This document shows, one piece after another, positions 1 to 11,700 of a DNA stretch of 25,415 nt. This stretch comes from Seison nebaliae (Eukaryota; Rotifera; Pararotatoria; Seisonacea; Seisonidae). The stretch covers positions 1-25,415 of the forward strand of contig JALJEE010002938.1 in NCBI GenBank assembly GCA_023231475.1, read 5' to 3'. The notes beneath the pieces were generated by a model. It saw nothing but the letters and a program-made list of their open reading frames with translations. It was not told where the DNA came from and did no database searches. Every line of letters starts with the position of its first letter. Position 1 is the stretch's first letter. Made by a program: the position numbers and the translations under genes.

Positions 1-105
1 AATTAAAGTAATAATAAGTTATTCGGTAATTCGTAAAAATATTTCAATATAGTTAAATTTCATATGTATCATCACTCACCAACAAGACGATGATAAAACA
101 CATAT

Positions 106-690
106 TTATAATGAGGCCATGAAATCTGCTCTATTTCTCAAAAGTACGATATTCAGGTTATCATAAAGTGTCTGACCACCTCCCTCAAGTTTTCGAGAAT
201 ATAACATTTTCGGTTCGAATACTGGTGTCTCACTGAACCAAAATCCAAAAGCATCGGGAATAGAGAATTTTGAATTTAACTGAAGAGTTTCCCAAATAAG
301 AATTTCTCTATTATATGACTCCAATTCTCCATTAAGTTTATAATCATCAACACAACTTACGTAATACTTGAAACTGAAGTATGATATCATTGTGATTTGA
401 CCGTTTATAATCCCTAATATACCCATTTGTACATCTTTATATTTGTAAGTTAGTTTAGATAAACGTTGCAAACCGTTGAAGAAATTAAATTGATCTTCAT
501 AAAATCCATTTTTGTAGGAACTAAAACTTTTGTCCATTTTCGAAGAATATGAAGCAAAATATTCGTCGGTATCATTTTGTAAAGGATAATCGTCGTTCTC
601 TCCTAATATAGATAAATAAGGATACTCTCCCATGATACATTTTTTGAGAAATATGATAATTGGATTGTTAGTGATATCAAGTACAATTTC
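106..690 (-). CDS. Orphan protein, probable 3' exon (partial)
   Basis: I do not recognise this protein. An open frame of 175 codons runs from an ATG at 633 down to a TAA at 106-108. The frame stays open upstream of that ATG to about 732 with no further ATG. At 691-693 the minus strand reads CAG after an AT-rich run (TTAATACAG|GAAATT), a good splice acceptor that would add 19 in-frame residues before the methionine. I therefore think this is the last exon of a gene whose 5' exons lie at higher coordinates, although a start at 633 is possible. The product is acidic-to-neutral and rich in Tyr, Phe, Asn and Leu. It has a hydrophobic stretch near residues 70-90 of the ATG form and two cysteines only if the extension is included. 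No signal peptide is visible in the ATG form. A GTGAGT donor-like site lies near 78-83 but is beyond the stop. The LINE remnant begins about 270 bases upstream. Confidence 0.5.
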   Translation of the reverse strand, partial: EIVLDITNNPIIIFLKKCIMGEYPYLSILGENDDYPLQNDTDEYFASYSSKMDKSFSSYKNGFYEDQFNFFNGLQRLSKLTYKYKDVQMGILGIINGQITMISYFSFKYYVSCVDDYKLNGELESYNREILIWETLQLNSKFSIPDAFGFWFSETPVFEPKMLYSRKLEGGGQTLYDNLNIVLLRNRADFMASL

Positions 691-960
691 CTGTATTAAT
701 ATATATGATATAACAGGAAATGAGAAAAGAAACCGTTAAAAGCTGGGAAGACACGTATAAAAAAATAAAAAATTTTTTTGTATGTGACATATATTATAAT
801 AAGAAGTCATATATGTTGCCATATATTAATTACATATATGAGGTATACGTGACGGCATATATATATCATATGTTCTTTAGCAAAATAAAAAAAATCATAC
901 AATTAAAAATTTATTTTCAAAATCGTAAAAAAGAAAATATATTTATTTTTAGGAATTTTC
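691..960. other. AT-rich spacer
   Basis: This stretch is dominated by TA-rich words (repeated ATATAT and CATATG) between the orphan exon and the LINE remnant. An 83-codon plus-strand frame starting at 720 runs through it, but its composition (Lys, Ile, Tyr, Asn) is what AT-rich DNA gives by chance and it ends inside the LINE. I see no other structure. Confidence 0.4.
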
Positions 961-1640
961 ATTCGATTTGATTGCAATCAAATCGGCTTCATAATCGGTG
1001 GTGATTTTAATTGCGATCTTAGGAACCCCTCTCCGGCAACAAACCGACTTCTTCAATTTATATCCAATCTTCATTCCCGTTTTATTGATCTTGATTGGTG
1101 CCACAGTAATTCCTTCACTTTTAAGTGGCACAATGGTAGTTCATAGATCGACCATTTTATCGTGAGTGATACCATCGGACCTTCTATTATTGATTGGATA
1201 TTATTTTATCAACTTTTTTTCAATTTAACAGATCATTTATCGATCTCCCTAACCATCTCTCACTCTCCTACACCCACATTCCCGATCATAACCGTCCAGT
1301 TCATATCGCTTCTCCATACAGAACCAGCTTCTATTGCAAATTTTCTCTCCTGCCCCAACAAACGGCTCTGGTCGAGATTACTTCTTATTTGGAGCACAGT
1401 CTTCTTCCTCATGACGATCCATTTTCCATTCTGGCTCACTATTCTTTCTCTGAAATCGCTCTGAATCATTTTCATAATCGCTCAGTCTTTAGTCATACTA
1501 TTCGATACTACGATTTATCCCGCGATATTTTTCTCCAAGAAACTTCAGAAACTTCATTTTTTCTTACAATCCCTCAGAGTCTATACCAATCGATCGGGAT
1601 TCTCTTACCGAATTACACCGATTGATCGACGTTGGCGAAG
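961..1640 (+). mobile_element. Non-LTR retrotransposon (LINE) fragment, endonuclease end
   Basis: The plus frame starting at 961 reads FIIGGDFNCDL (979-1014), then, after a gap, FTFKWHNGSS, a TAG at 1144, IDHFIVSDT, and TDHLSISLTI at 1228-1257. These match in order the closing motifs of the apurinic-type endonuclease of LINEs: the GDFN block, the S-x-IDH/IDY block and the final SDH block. All three sit in one frame broken by a single TAG, and that frame then stays open to 1464. A second frame, open from 1194 to 1625, takes over, which suggests a frameshift. The 5' part of the endonuclease and any recognisable reverse transcriptase are missing, so this is a short dead fragment. I cannot assign the clade with confidence (jockey/CR1-like is a guess). 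The copy is old enough to carry a stop and a shift but young enough to read easily. Confidence 0.72.
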
Positions 1641-2199
1641 ATCGAATTTTTTTTTATCTATTTTTCAAATTTATCCCGACGGGGATTTCTCTAATAAATA
1701 ATAATAATTTTGTAAATTGTCTCAAAAATTGTACACAATATCGAAAATATCCAATAGTGGTGTCCAAACGATAACGAAAAGTTATAAGAAAAAAACGATT
1801 TGAAATTAAAAACCCTGAACTTCCTCGATTATCGTAATTGGCGTCAGAAAGATGAACAAAATGATTATAATTTTATCAAATTTGAATTACAAAACGGAAT
1901 ATTGTACATCAATCCAAATATTGAAGTGGAAAATTCTAACCATTTTTTTTCCGATGGAATTTTTGATGTTTCGTAAATGAAAGTCAAATGAAAGAGACAT
2001 GTTCTTTCAATATCATGTTTAGAGACAATGAAAGTTTTTTAAATTGGTACAATAAATGTCATTCGAGCGTTTTTGGAAGCAGTCGAGGTGCATGGCTGTT
2101 ATTTTCACCTCAGGCAAAGTATTTTACGAAAAGTTTCAGTTAACGGACAGAAATCGAGAATCAATACCGACGAAAAATTTAAATAGGCAGTATCTTTTC
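1641..2199. other. No clear gene; one coding-like relic at 1788-1976
   Basis: The plus frame from 1788 (just after a TAA) to a TAA at 1974-1976 gives 62 codons with host-like codon choice (GAT TAT CGT AAT TGG CGT CAG). It has no ATG and no family I recognise. It may be a decayed exon or a further piece of the LINE. The rest of the stretch shows nothing I can name. Confidence 0.25.
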
Positions 2200-2520
2200 T
2201 CTCGTTGCTCTCATTCGTTCTAGGACGTGATGTGGCCGAAGGTTTTAGAAGGCATCTTTCCATTTAGAAAAAAACGTACGGCATATTTCCATATTGAATT
2301 TTTTTTGAAACTCGTGGAATCTTTCGGTGATTCACCCATAATATCTCATCGAAAAAATGACATAGAATTCGCATTTTGGAAAATAATTCGCTAACATAAT
2401 TTTGAGATTTCACAAAGAACCAATGAAAGATAGGCATGTAGAAAAAGATCATTGGCTAATAATGACTCATGGTAATATACGTGACTGTCTCTATATAAAA
2501 CAACGCAATTATACATACAG
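2200..2520 (+). promoter_or_regulatory. Pol II-type promoter with stress-response motifs
   Basis: Several recognised promoter words line up on the plus strand. Heat-shock-element-like arrays lie at 2238-2250 (GAA, TTT, GAA units at 5-base spacing, one mismatch) and at 2307-2324 (GAA, TCG, GAA, TTT, two mismatches). CCAAT is at 2420-2424 and its inverse ATTGG at 2451-2455. A perfect AP-1 site, TGACTCA, is at 2463-2469, and TATATAAAA is at 2492-2500. An initiator-like TTCAATT follows at 2521, about 30 bases after the start of the TATA box. The motifs are seen directly. A stress-inducible promoter is my inference, and GAA and TTT units are common in AT-rich DNA, so the heat-shock elements are the weakest part. 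The downstream transcript is the hairpin cluster. A promoter inside a retroelement end is an alternative. Confidence 0.45.
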
Positions 2521-2521
2521 T

Positions 2522-2750
2522 TCAATTAGTAGAATTCATAATTTTAACAAGTTGAAATACTGTGAAGTATTTCAATAATTTGGTCTTTAAGAGACGGAGA
2601 CCGTAAAGACCAAATTATTATGAGGAATGGAATGTGATTCCCTGGCTTTACAAGGAGTATACCTTTCATTTCTGGTTGTGGAAAAAGGCTCGTCCCTGGC
2701 TAGTTGCTACGTGGTGCAACTAAAAGGGAAAGTTAGTAATTTTTGTCTCA
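2522..2750 (+). ncRNA. Candidate structured non-coding RNA (hairpin cluster)
   Basis: Consecutive inverted repeats lie just downstream of the TATA box. Hairpin A is 2552-2575 (9 bp, 6-base loop TGTGAA). Hairpin B has perfect 16-bp arms at 2574-2589 and 2604-2619 with a 14-base loop; its arms share two bases with A. Hairpin C is 2629-2641 (GGAAT/ATTCC, 3-base loop). A weak one lies at 2652-2665 (AAGG/CCTT). Hairpin E is a nested stem: TCCCT 2693-2697 with AGGGA 2725-2729, enclosing TAGTTGC 2701-2707 with GCAACTA 2716-2722. An Sm-site-like AATTTTTG follows at about 2738-2745. There is no open frame of note. Poly(A) signals AATAAA occur at 3212 and 3228, so a transcript could run to about 3250. 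I compared it by eye with U1, U2, U4, U5, U6, U11, U12, U3 and SRP RNA and found no match. The exact transcript ends are unknown. Confidence 0.45.
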
Positions 2751-3363
2751 AAATAATCCTAATAATTACTATAAAGAACTTCCGATAATCACAAAACATC
2801 CTCAACAAACAACGTGGAATTGAATCAACCCAAATTACTAATGATCGAAATTATGATATTACAAACTTTTCACCGGGCTTTAATTTCCCTTTTTATTTGA
2901 ATAAATTTTAAAAAATTTTTTCACAATTTTGTTTAATTTGGAACACTTCAAAAATGCCATTTCATAATGAAATGCTCCAAACTGTTTTGTCTAACGTCAA
3001 ATCGCCCTCGTCAATGTTATTTGTTGTTGAATCAGAACTAACATAATAACTTTGATGTAGCTAATTTCAAACCCTGTTAGATTGGTTGCCTTAACTGATT
3101 GAATTGAACTGATTTCCTATTTCTGATTGAAAATAAATTATTGCATGATATGTTACCAACTATGTAAGTTAAAACTAACAATTGTAAAATGAAGGACCTA
3201 TGTAATTACAGAATAAAAAAATATTCAATAAAATCTAACAAGTAACAAGTAGCTTGTAAGTTCCTTCGAACATTTTAAATAATAACCAGAAATCACCAGT
3301 GAATTAAATTTAATTTAAAAATAGATTATTTTTGAAATCCTGATTTATTAATAAGAAAACTTT
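2751..3363. other. Non-coding stretch, probable convergent 3' ends
   Basis: I see no gene here. AATAAA at 3212-3217 and 3228-3233 on plus could end a transcript from the 2522 promoter. TTTATT near 3345 (AATAAA on minus) lies just past the stop of the minus-strand gene at 3364. Two converging transcription units would fit. Confidence 0.35.
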
Positions 3364-3969
3364 TTAAATAAAACTTATTGAATATTGACTGAAATTGAAA
3401 TGTTTTTGATAACAGTTGTCTCTATCCATTTTAATTTTCGGATCTAAACTCATTGATTTGATTAGAACATTCTTTATATCAACATGATTGTCTACCTTAT
3501 TTATCGATATTTTATATGATAAATTTTTCCAATGCAAATTCGAACAGGCCATTGAGTTGTTGCCCCAACGATTCAACCCCAAACCAGAATTACGGCAAAA
3601 TTGTACTAACTTTTTATCAGCATTATCGATAACGATTGGTTTCCATAAGCTGCAAGTTGATGAGATAACTGTTTTATATTTATCCAACCAGTTGAAATTA
3701 AGATTTCTTTTTTCCATGCCAAATACAAAATATGGTGCTTTATGCATATCTAAGAATTTACGGAAATCCTCATCTATGTGTAATACCGGTGAATCAATAT
3801 CGTTTACCAATGGTTCTTTTCCGCAAATGTCATATAATGTTGAATACGTTGTGATTGTGTGCTTAGTAAGAAAATTGATATTTATTTTGTAATGTTCGTT
3901 ATCATATGAGAGATAAGCATCATGAAATTGAATTTTAGACAATATGAGGACAACCGTTATTAGTTTCAT
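3364..3969 (-). CDS. Orphan secreted cysteine-containing protein
   Basis: This is a single 201-codon frame with a true ATG at 3969. The N-terminus MKLITVVLILSKIQF followed by HDAYLSYD looks like a signal peptide, although the Lys at position 12 makes it imperfect. After it come about 180 residues with five cysteines (DIC, SSTC, QFC, MAC, NC motifs), many Asn/Lys/His, and Trp pairs in the second half (NRWGNN, LHWKNL). NxS/T sites are present (NNS, NLS, NFS), consistent with secretion. I recognise no family. On the minus strand a TATA-like TTTATAAGA lies at about 3996-4004, roughly 30 bases before the ATG, so the 5' UTR must be very short and no upstream exon is needed. A poly(A) signal lies just beyond the stop. 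The signal peptide, cysteines and orphan status suggest a lineage-specific secreted effector or venom/saliva-type protein, which is inference. Confidence 0.65.
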   Translation of the reverse strand: MKLITVVLILSKIQFHDAYLSYDNEHYKININFLTKHTITTYSTLYDICGKEPLVNDIDSPVLHIDEDFRKFLDMHKAPYFVFGMEKRNLNFNWLDKYKTVISSTCSLWKPIVIDNADKKLVQFCRNSGLGLNRWGNNSMACSNLHWKNLSYKISINKVDNHVDIKNVLIKSMSLDPKIKMDRDNCYQKHFNFSQYSISFI

Positions 3970-4010
3970 AACTTTCCCTAATATTAGTTTGTTAATCTTA
4001 TAAATTCAAG

Positions 4011-4860
4011 TGAACTTATTCCGAAATCTTTTAATATTGGACTTATTAATCTGTCTCTATTTTCACCCTGACAACTTCCATGAACTTTCCCCGATATTCG
4101 CTTATTTCATTTCCATGTTGTATTGGAAAAGAGAAAGTCTAATTTTACTGTCTTTCTTGTTAGTTAAATTTGAAATCAATAAGTTACGTGATGATGTCTT
4201 GCAGTTTAGAAATATACTTTGGTAGAAATGTCTAATCTCGCATAAAACAAGAAGTTCTTGGATTACAATTAAGTCAATTCGGAAGAATTTATTATTTTAG
4301 TCATCAATTATTCAACATTTTAATTAGACGGTTAGAATGTTTAGTTGTCGAAAATATTCAATTTTCCTAATTTTTTAAATTTGGACAATTTTATATTACG
4401 TTTCATACGTAATGACTTAACTTCATACGTTTACCTAATTTGGTTTATTTGGAGGTTTATTTATCAGAACTTTGATTTTCTGATTATTATGTAGATGAAA
4501 TTCATTGATTTCGATTAGCAGTTTTAACAGTTTATGAACATAAACATGAATAAGTGTGAATATATTGGAAATATTACGAAAGTATGGATGGTGGAGCAAC
4601 AAAGTTTTAATTCGGTTCTTTGAAGTTGTTATATTAGTTTTCTTACATTAATAATATTTTTCTTTCATTTATTTATTATTAGAGATTATATTATGAAAAT
4701 TAGAAGAAACTCAGAAAGTGTTAAGACATGGTTTGTAAATTTCATGCGGATCTGCGAAGTAAAAGTTTGAGTATTACAATAAGTGAGTCTTTTCATGTTC
4801 TAAATCTAACAATCAAATGGAAAATTCATAAGTCATAGGTTTATTTCCATAAAAACAAAA
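4011..4860. other. Intergenic, no gene seen
   Basis: This stretch lies between two divergently placed secreted-protein genes. A 71-codon plus frame (4010-4225) begins with GTG, not ATG, and has no features, so I treat it as chance. Nothing else stands out except AT-rich sequence. Promoter elements for both neighbours probably lie at its two ends. Confidence 0.4.
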
Positions 4861-4882
4861 CACATTATCCTTCTTTAACTTC

Positions 4883-4889
4883 TATAAAT
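4883..4889 (+). promoter_or_regulatory. TATA box of the Trp/Arg-rich peptide gene
   Basis: TATAAAT lies about 54 bases before the ATG at 4937, which places a start site near 4912 and gives a 5' UTR of about 25 bases. The spacing suits a Pol II core promoter. No upstream intron is required. Confidence 0.4.
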
Positions 4890-4936
4890 TTCTATGAATT
4901 TAGATTCAGATGATATAATGTTATTTGGAAGAAATT

Positions 4937-5251
4937 ATGAGAATATTCCTTCTGATAACTTTCCTTCTGATATCAGTCCAACTCAGTTTGACTTATCGTC
5001 GTCGTTATCGTGGCGACAGATATTATTATGACAAATATAAAAATTTATTGAACAATGTTCAAGATTCTCAATCCTCTTCGTTGACTTTATATAATAAATA
5101 CTACGCCCCCTATCCCAGTGGTGATAGTGACATTTACGCAACACGTAAATATTGGAGAAGGAAATTGGAAAGGATACGTAATCAGCGATGGCGTAGAAAA
5201 TTCTGGAGATATTGGAGGCGATGGAGACGACTGCGTTACAAGAATAAATGA
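4937..5251 (+). CDS. Small secreted Trp/Arg/Tyr-rich cationic protein
   Basis: The ATG at 4937 gives 104 residues; the frame is open a few codons upstream but has no earlier ATG. Residues 1-19 (MRIFLLITFLLISVQLSLT) are a textbook signal peptide. The mature part starts YRRRYRGD and then has a Tyr/Asn/Ser-rich middle (residues about 27-68) with YYY and PYPSGDSD. The last 34 residues carry 13 Arg, 5 Lys and 5 Trp against one Glu, in a pattern such as RRKFWRYWRRWRR. There are no cysteines. Arg/Trp clusters of this kind are typical of membrane-active antimicrobial peptides (the tritrpticin/indolicidin style), so an antimicrobial or cell-surface-binding role is a reasonable inference. A Tyr-rich structural or adhesive protein is the alternative. 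The gene is a single exon, with a TATA box at 4883 and AATAAA at 5315-5320, 64 bases after the stop. Confidence 0.75.
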   Translation: MRIFLLITFLLISVQLSLTYRRRYRGDRYYYDKYKNLLNNVQDSQSSSLTLYNKYYAPYPSGDSDIYATRKYWRRKLERIRNQRWRRKFWRYWRRWRRLRYKNK

Positions 5252-5314
5252 TTAATATCAAAATTTAAAAATGTTGCCCAACACTTAAAAGAATTAATAA
5301 TTTTATTATTTCGT

Positions 5315-5320
5315 AATAAA
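5315..5320 (+). terminator. Poly(A) signal of the cationic peptide gene
   Basis: AATAAA lies 64 bases past the TGA at 5249-5251, and a second AATAAA lies at about 5337-5342. The position is right for 3' end formation of the small secreted gene. Confidence 0.45.
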
Positions 5321-5344
5321 TTTATTGATCAAAATGAATAAATG

Positions 5345-5829
5345 TTATTTCTCTTTTGCGTGATATATTTAAGTTGGCTAAGGAATTCAAATTAAAAAAA
5401 TTTTCAAATTATCTAGAAAGAATACATGAATGCTAATCGAATGGCGTACCATGTAAAATAAGAATGACATCATCTATAAAATTTAAAGCTTCTTACACAG
5501 AACCAACTTATATTTTCCATTTGTAAGTCGAATGGAATTCAATTCTTTCTGCTTTTTTCGTTATTATTGTTAAGAAATTTGAATATTCTCCTTTGAATCA
5601 TTTTCTCTTTAACATTTGAATCTTTCCTTATTATTTTTAAGAAAAAAAATAATTTTATTTCAAATTCATTTCCTTCTAGAACTTTCTTCATCATAACTCC
5701 GAACACTTTCTCACAGTTTTTTTTATTTTTGTCGCGTCATCCCGTCTACTTCATCGATTGTCATTTTTCCTTTCATCGCTTAGTATTTTTTATTCGAAAA
5801 GTTTTTGTTAAAATTTTTTTGGAACAAAT
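5345..5829 (+). promoter_or_regulatory. CDC48 upstream region
   Basis: This 5' flank of CDC48 is AT-rich with T-runs. It has no obvious TATA box at a fitting distance, as is usual for housekeeping genes. A less AT-rich island, GTCGCGTCATCCCG, lies around 5732-5745. The transcription start cannot be placed by eye. No AG lies directly before the ATG at 5830, so a trans-spliced leader site immediately at the start is not evident. Confidence 0.3.
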
Positions 5830-8632
<2,803 letters not shown>

Positions 8633-8643
8633 AATTCAGAAGA

Positions 8644-8748
8644 AATAAATAATTACTTTTATAATAACATTGACTCCATAGAATCATTTTATTTCGGAGA
8701 TTCATGATTTCTGAAATCTTTAAAATCTTTTGAATTTAAATTAATAAA
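8644..8748 (+). terminator. CDC48: CDC48 poly(A) signals
   Basis: AATAAA at 8644-8649 lies only 12 bases past the stop codon, and a second AATAAA lies at 8743-8748. The second leaves a more usual 3' UTR of about 130 bases. Either could be used. Confidence 0.5.
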
Positions 8749-8749
8749 A

Positions 8750-11700
8750 CTTTAAAAATTATATTCTTTATTTATTATTAATACACAATAACATTTAGAC
8801 ACTTATTACTAATAGCTTATTACTTTCTATTTGTAGTTTCTATTTAAAAGTTTTTAAATATAAATCATTACTATGTTGAATGATATAATGGCAATCAAAT
8901 TTGAAAGAGTTTGAAGTAATATAGATATATCACTTTCCATTGAAAGATACGAGACTATAAAAATAAAAGGAAAAATTATTCATCAGTTTGCTTAATTACA
9001 AAATCGATAAAATTAGATCTAGTTCCTATATGATATGCGGTGAACGGGTAAATTGTGGTGGTGTGTTGTTGAGTGGTTCTTTTTTTTACTTTTTGACTAC
9101 CATGTTATAATGGAAGTTTCAGGAAATTGTCTTTCATTGATGGAAGCACGTAGTCGCTTAATAGAATAGGAGTAGAGAATATACAAAAATCATCTCTTCG
9201 TCAAAGAAAAAGTAACAGATGCAGCAAATAATGAGATCAATATATTATGTTTAACCATCTTCTTATTATACCATCGTGTTTTTTGTTTGTGGTAATGTTT
9301 TTATAGAAAGAAAAATTGGAGAGGAAGAATAAAAATTGATAATTTTTTTTCAAAAGTTACACATATTCGGTGGACGAATGAAAGAAAGAAAGTATGCGTA
9401 TTTTTCATCTCATTGTTGCGGAGAACGGGAAGGTAGATTCATATATAGATATATGATATATAATAGAGGAAGTTGTAATTGAAACGGGACGAAATTTCTT
9501 CCGGTAAATGGACTCCATCGATCATCATTTCCATCTCACTACTATCTGATCGTCAATAAAATGGTCATCATTATTTATCATTAGCACTGTGCTTATATTT
9601 TTGTGGTAATTTGCATATTATTATATCATCGTTAACAACACCAAAAAAGAAGTAGAAAAATAATTTATCGAACTAGTATTTGAGATGCAATTGATCTTTA
9701 GACGAATATGTATTTGATGAACGATATGGATAATGTATTCGTTTATATAGATTCTGATGTGAGAGTTCGGTTCAATCATAATATGATTGTCCTCTTTACC
9801 AACAACCTAACAACCTCAACCCATAAAGGTGAACATAGGAGAGTTTAGTTATTGAAGGAAAATAGATAATTGTTAACGGATCATTTATTCATCGTCATAA
9901 GTCGTTTCATTCCCCAAATATGATCGTACATAAAAAGAAATTCCTTTTCCCTACCTCCACACGCACATATTTTCATCACTGACTGATGATAAGAATTTAA
10001 CGAATTTACATATTCCCCGTACTAACATATATATCAATTTTGTTCTATCTTTCAACAACAACTCCCTAATAAAAAGACAAGTAAGACGTATCAACTAGTA
10101 AATTAAAGATCACCACCTGATGCATCAATTACGAATTGTTGAATTAAGATAATTTTCTAAGAAATCTGATAACGTAAATTTGGAGAAAAAAATTTTAGAT
10201 TAAGAAATTTAATTTTCTTATTTTGATGGTCAATTCTTTTCTTTCACGCTCCACTTCGCCATAGAAGAAAGAAATTGAATTATTGCCGTTCTTTATCTAC
10301 AACTGAATCGCTACGAGAATTTATATATATTGCTCCCGTTTTCAAGTAAGATGCGTCGGTTTGATATTAACTTGTTTTCATTTCGACTACTTTATTTTAT
10401 TAAATTTGGAATTATTTGATTAATTGATTGATAGAATCTAATCAACAGATTTCCTTTGGGAGAGACGTAAACAACTTATCAACGATCGATTTCGGATGTC
10501 ATTTCTCTTATTTTCCTTCATTCGTTTCGATTGAAAATGATGGATGTTTTGAGAAATTTGTTTAACGGATGTTTCTTTTTTGAAATTTATCCCAATCAAG
10601 TTCATGTGTTATATCAAGTAGAAGTTAATTGAAAAACTACCCAATATTTATTTAGGTACCAGACTATGTTAGACAATTGAAATTTGTCTCAATTTTGTGA
10701 CACTTATATTTGTTTAATAGTTGGCGAACATTGTTGATGTTTATTGCTCTATCAAACAAGAGAATTTTCATTGAGAAGAATGTTGAATGATAACATCTCA
10801 TCGATAGAATTGCTAGGTCGAATAAAGTTGATTTTACAAACTTAACCATCATTTAACACATTCAGGTTCTTACATAATTTACATAAGATCTTCATTCGAT
10901 GTTATCTCCTGACTTTAATGTTTTGTCGTAGAAACAGAGTTGTTTACGATTTGTCAAACTTCATATCACCTTCTCCTTACCAACCGAATCCGGTAAAAGG
11001 TATAACGCCAGTTATATGTACCCAGAAACTATGTAATAAATAGATAATCGTCAATTCAAACAATTGAAGTTCAATGTTCGACCTCGAAGAATAGGATGAA
11101 ATGAAGTTTGTAAAAAAAAGAAAAGAACATGAGTTCGATGAGAACTATGTTGTTTATTGAATTTTTTTACAATTTCAGATCGAGACAATCTTTTGTGGTT
11201 TATGCATAAATAAAATTAATTCTTGTCACAAGTTACATGAAATTATTCCATTCTTCTACACCTTCTTCCAAACAATCGTTATTTATGTAAATATTGTATA
11301 AATAGCTAGATGTATTCGACATATGTGAGTTGTATATTCTAATTATCGAACTTATATAATCACAGAATAGCTTTATAAGGAAAAAATAAAATCTTTTCGC
11401 GACATACTGTTAGAAAATCTTATACAGAATTTGGATCATAAAACAATTTCTTTCACCATTTTTTTATGACTTTTTCTTTTTAAGCGAAAATTTAACGAGT
11501 AATCGTTACATTATTATACTGAAATTGTTTTTTTTCAAGAATATGAAATCGAAAATGGAAGTCGTAAGAGAATCGTTAAGATGAGAAAGTTATAGCTGTC
11601 TTTATCGTGATAATTAAAATAAACAAATCAGAAATCTGAGTGGATTAATCAGAGATTATTATAGTTCTGGTAAGTAGGAAGGTTGTCTGTTATTGGTTTC

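Noticed and set aside
720-971. 83-codon plus-strand frame with a real ATG
   Set aside because: Its composition is that of AT-rich DNA (Ile, Tyr, Lys, Asn), it overlaps the LINE start and it has no domain or signal peptide.
2680-2745. Reading the hairpin region as a known spliceosomal or spliced-leader RNA because of AATTTTTG
   Set aside because: The invariant parts of U1, U2, U4, U5, U6, U11 and U12 are absent, no clear leader donor was found, and AATTTTTG is common in AT-rich DNA.
2490-2745. Reading the promoter and hairpins as the end of an LTR element
   Set aside because: I see no second copy, no clear terminal TG/CA pair and no convincing primer-binding site in the window; kept only as an alternative.
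4010-4225. 71-codon plus frame next to the secreted protein gene
   Set aside because: It begins with GTG, has no ATG near the start and lies over the promoter of the minus-strand gene.
4983-5261. 92-codon minus frame opposite the cationic peptide
   Set aside because: It is an antisense shadow of a gene that has a signal peptide, a TATA box and a poly(A) signal on plus.
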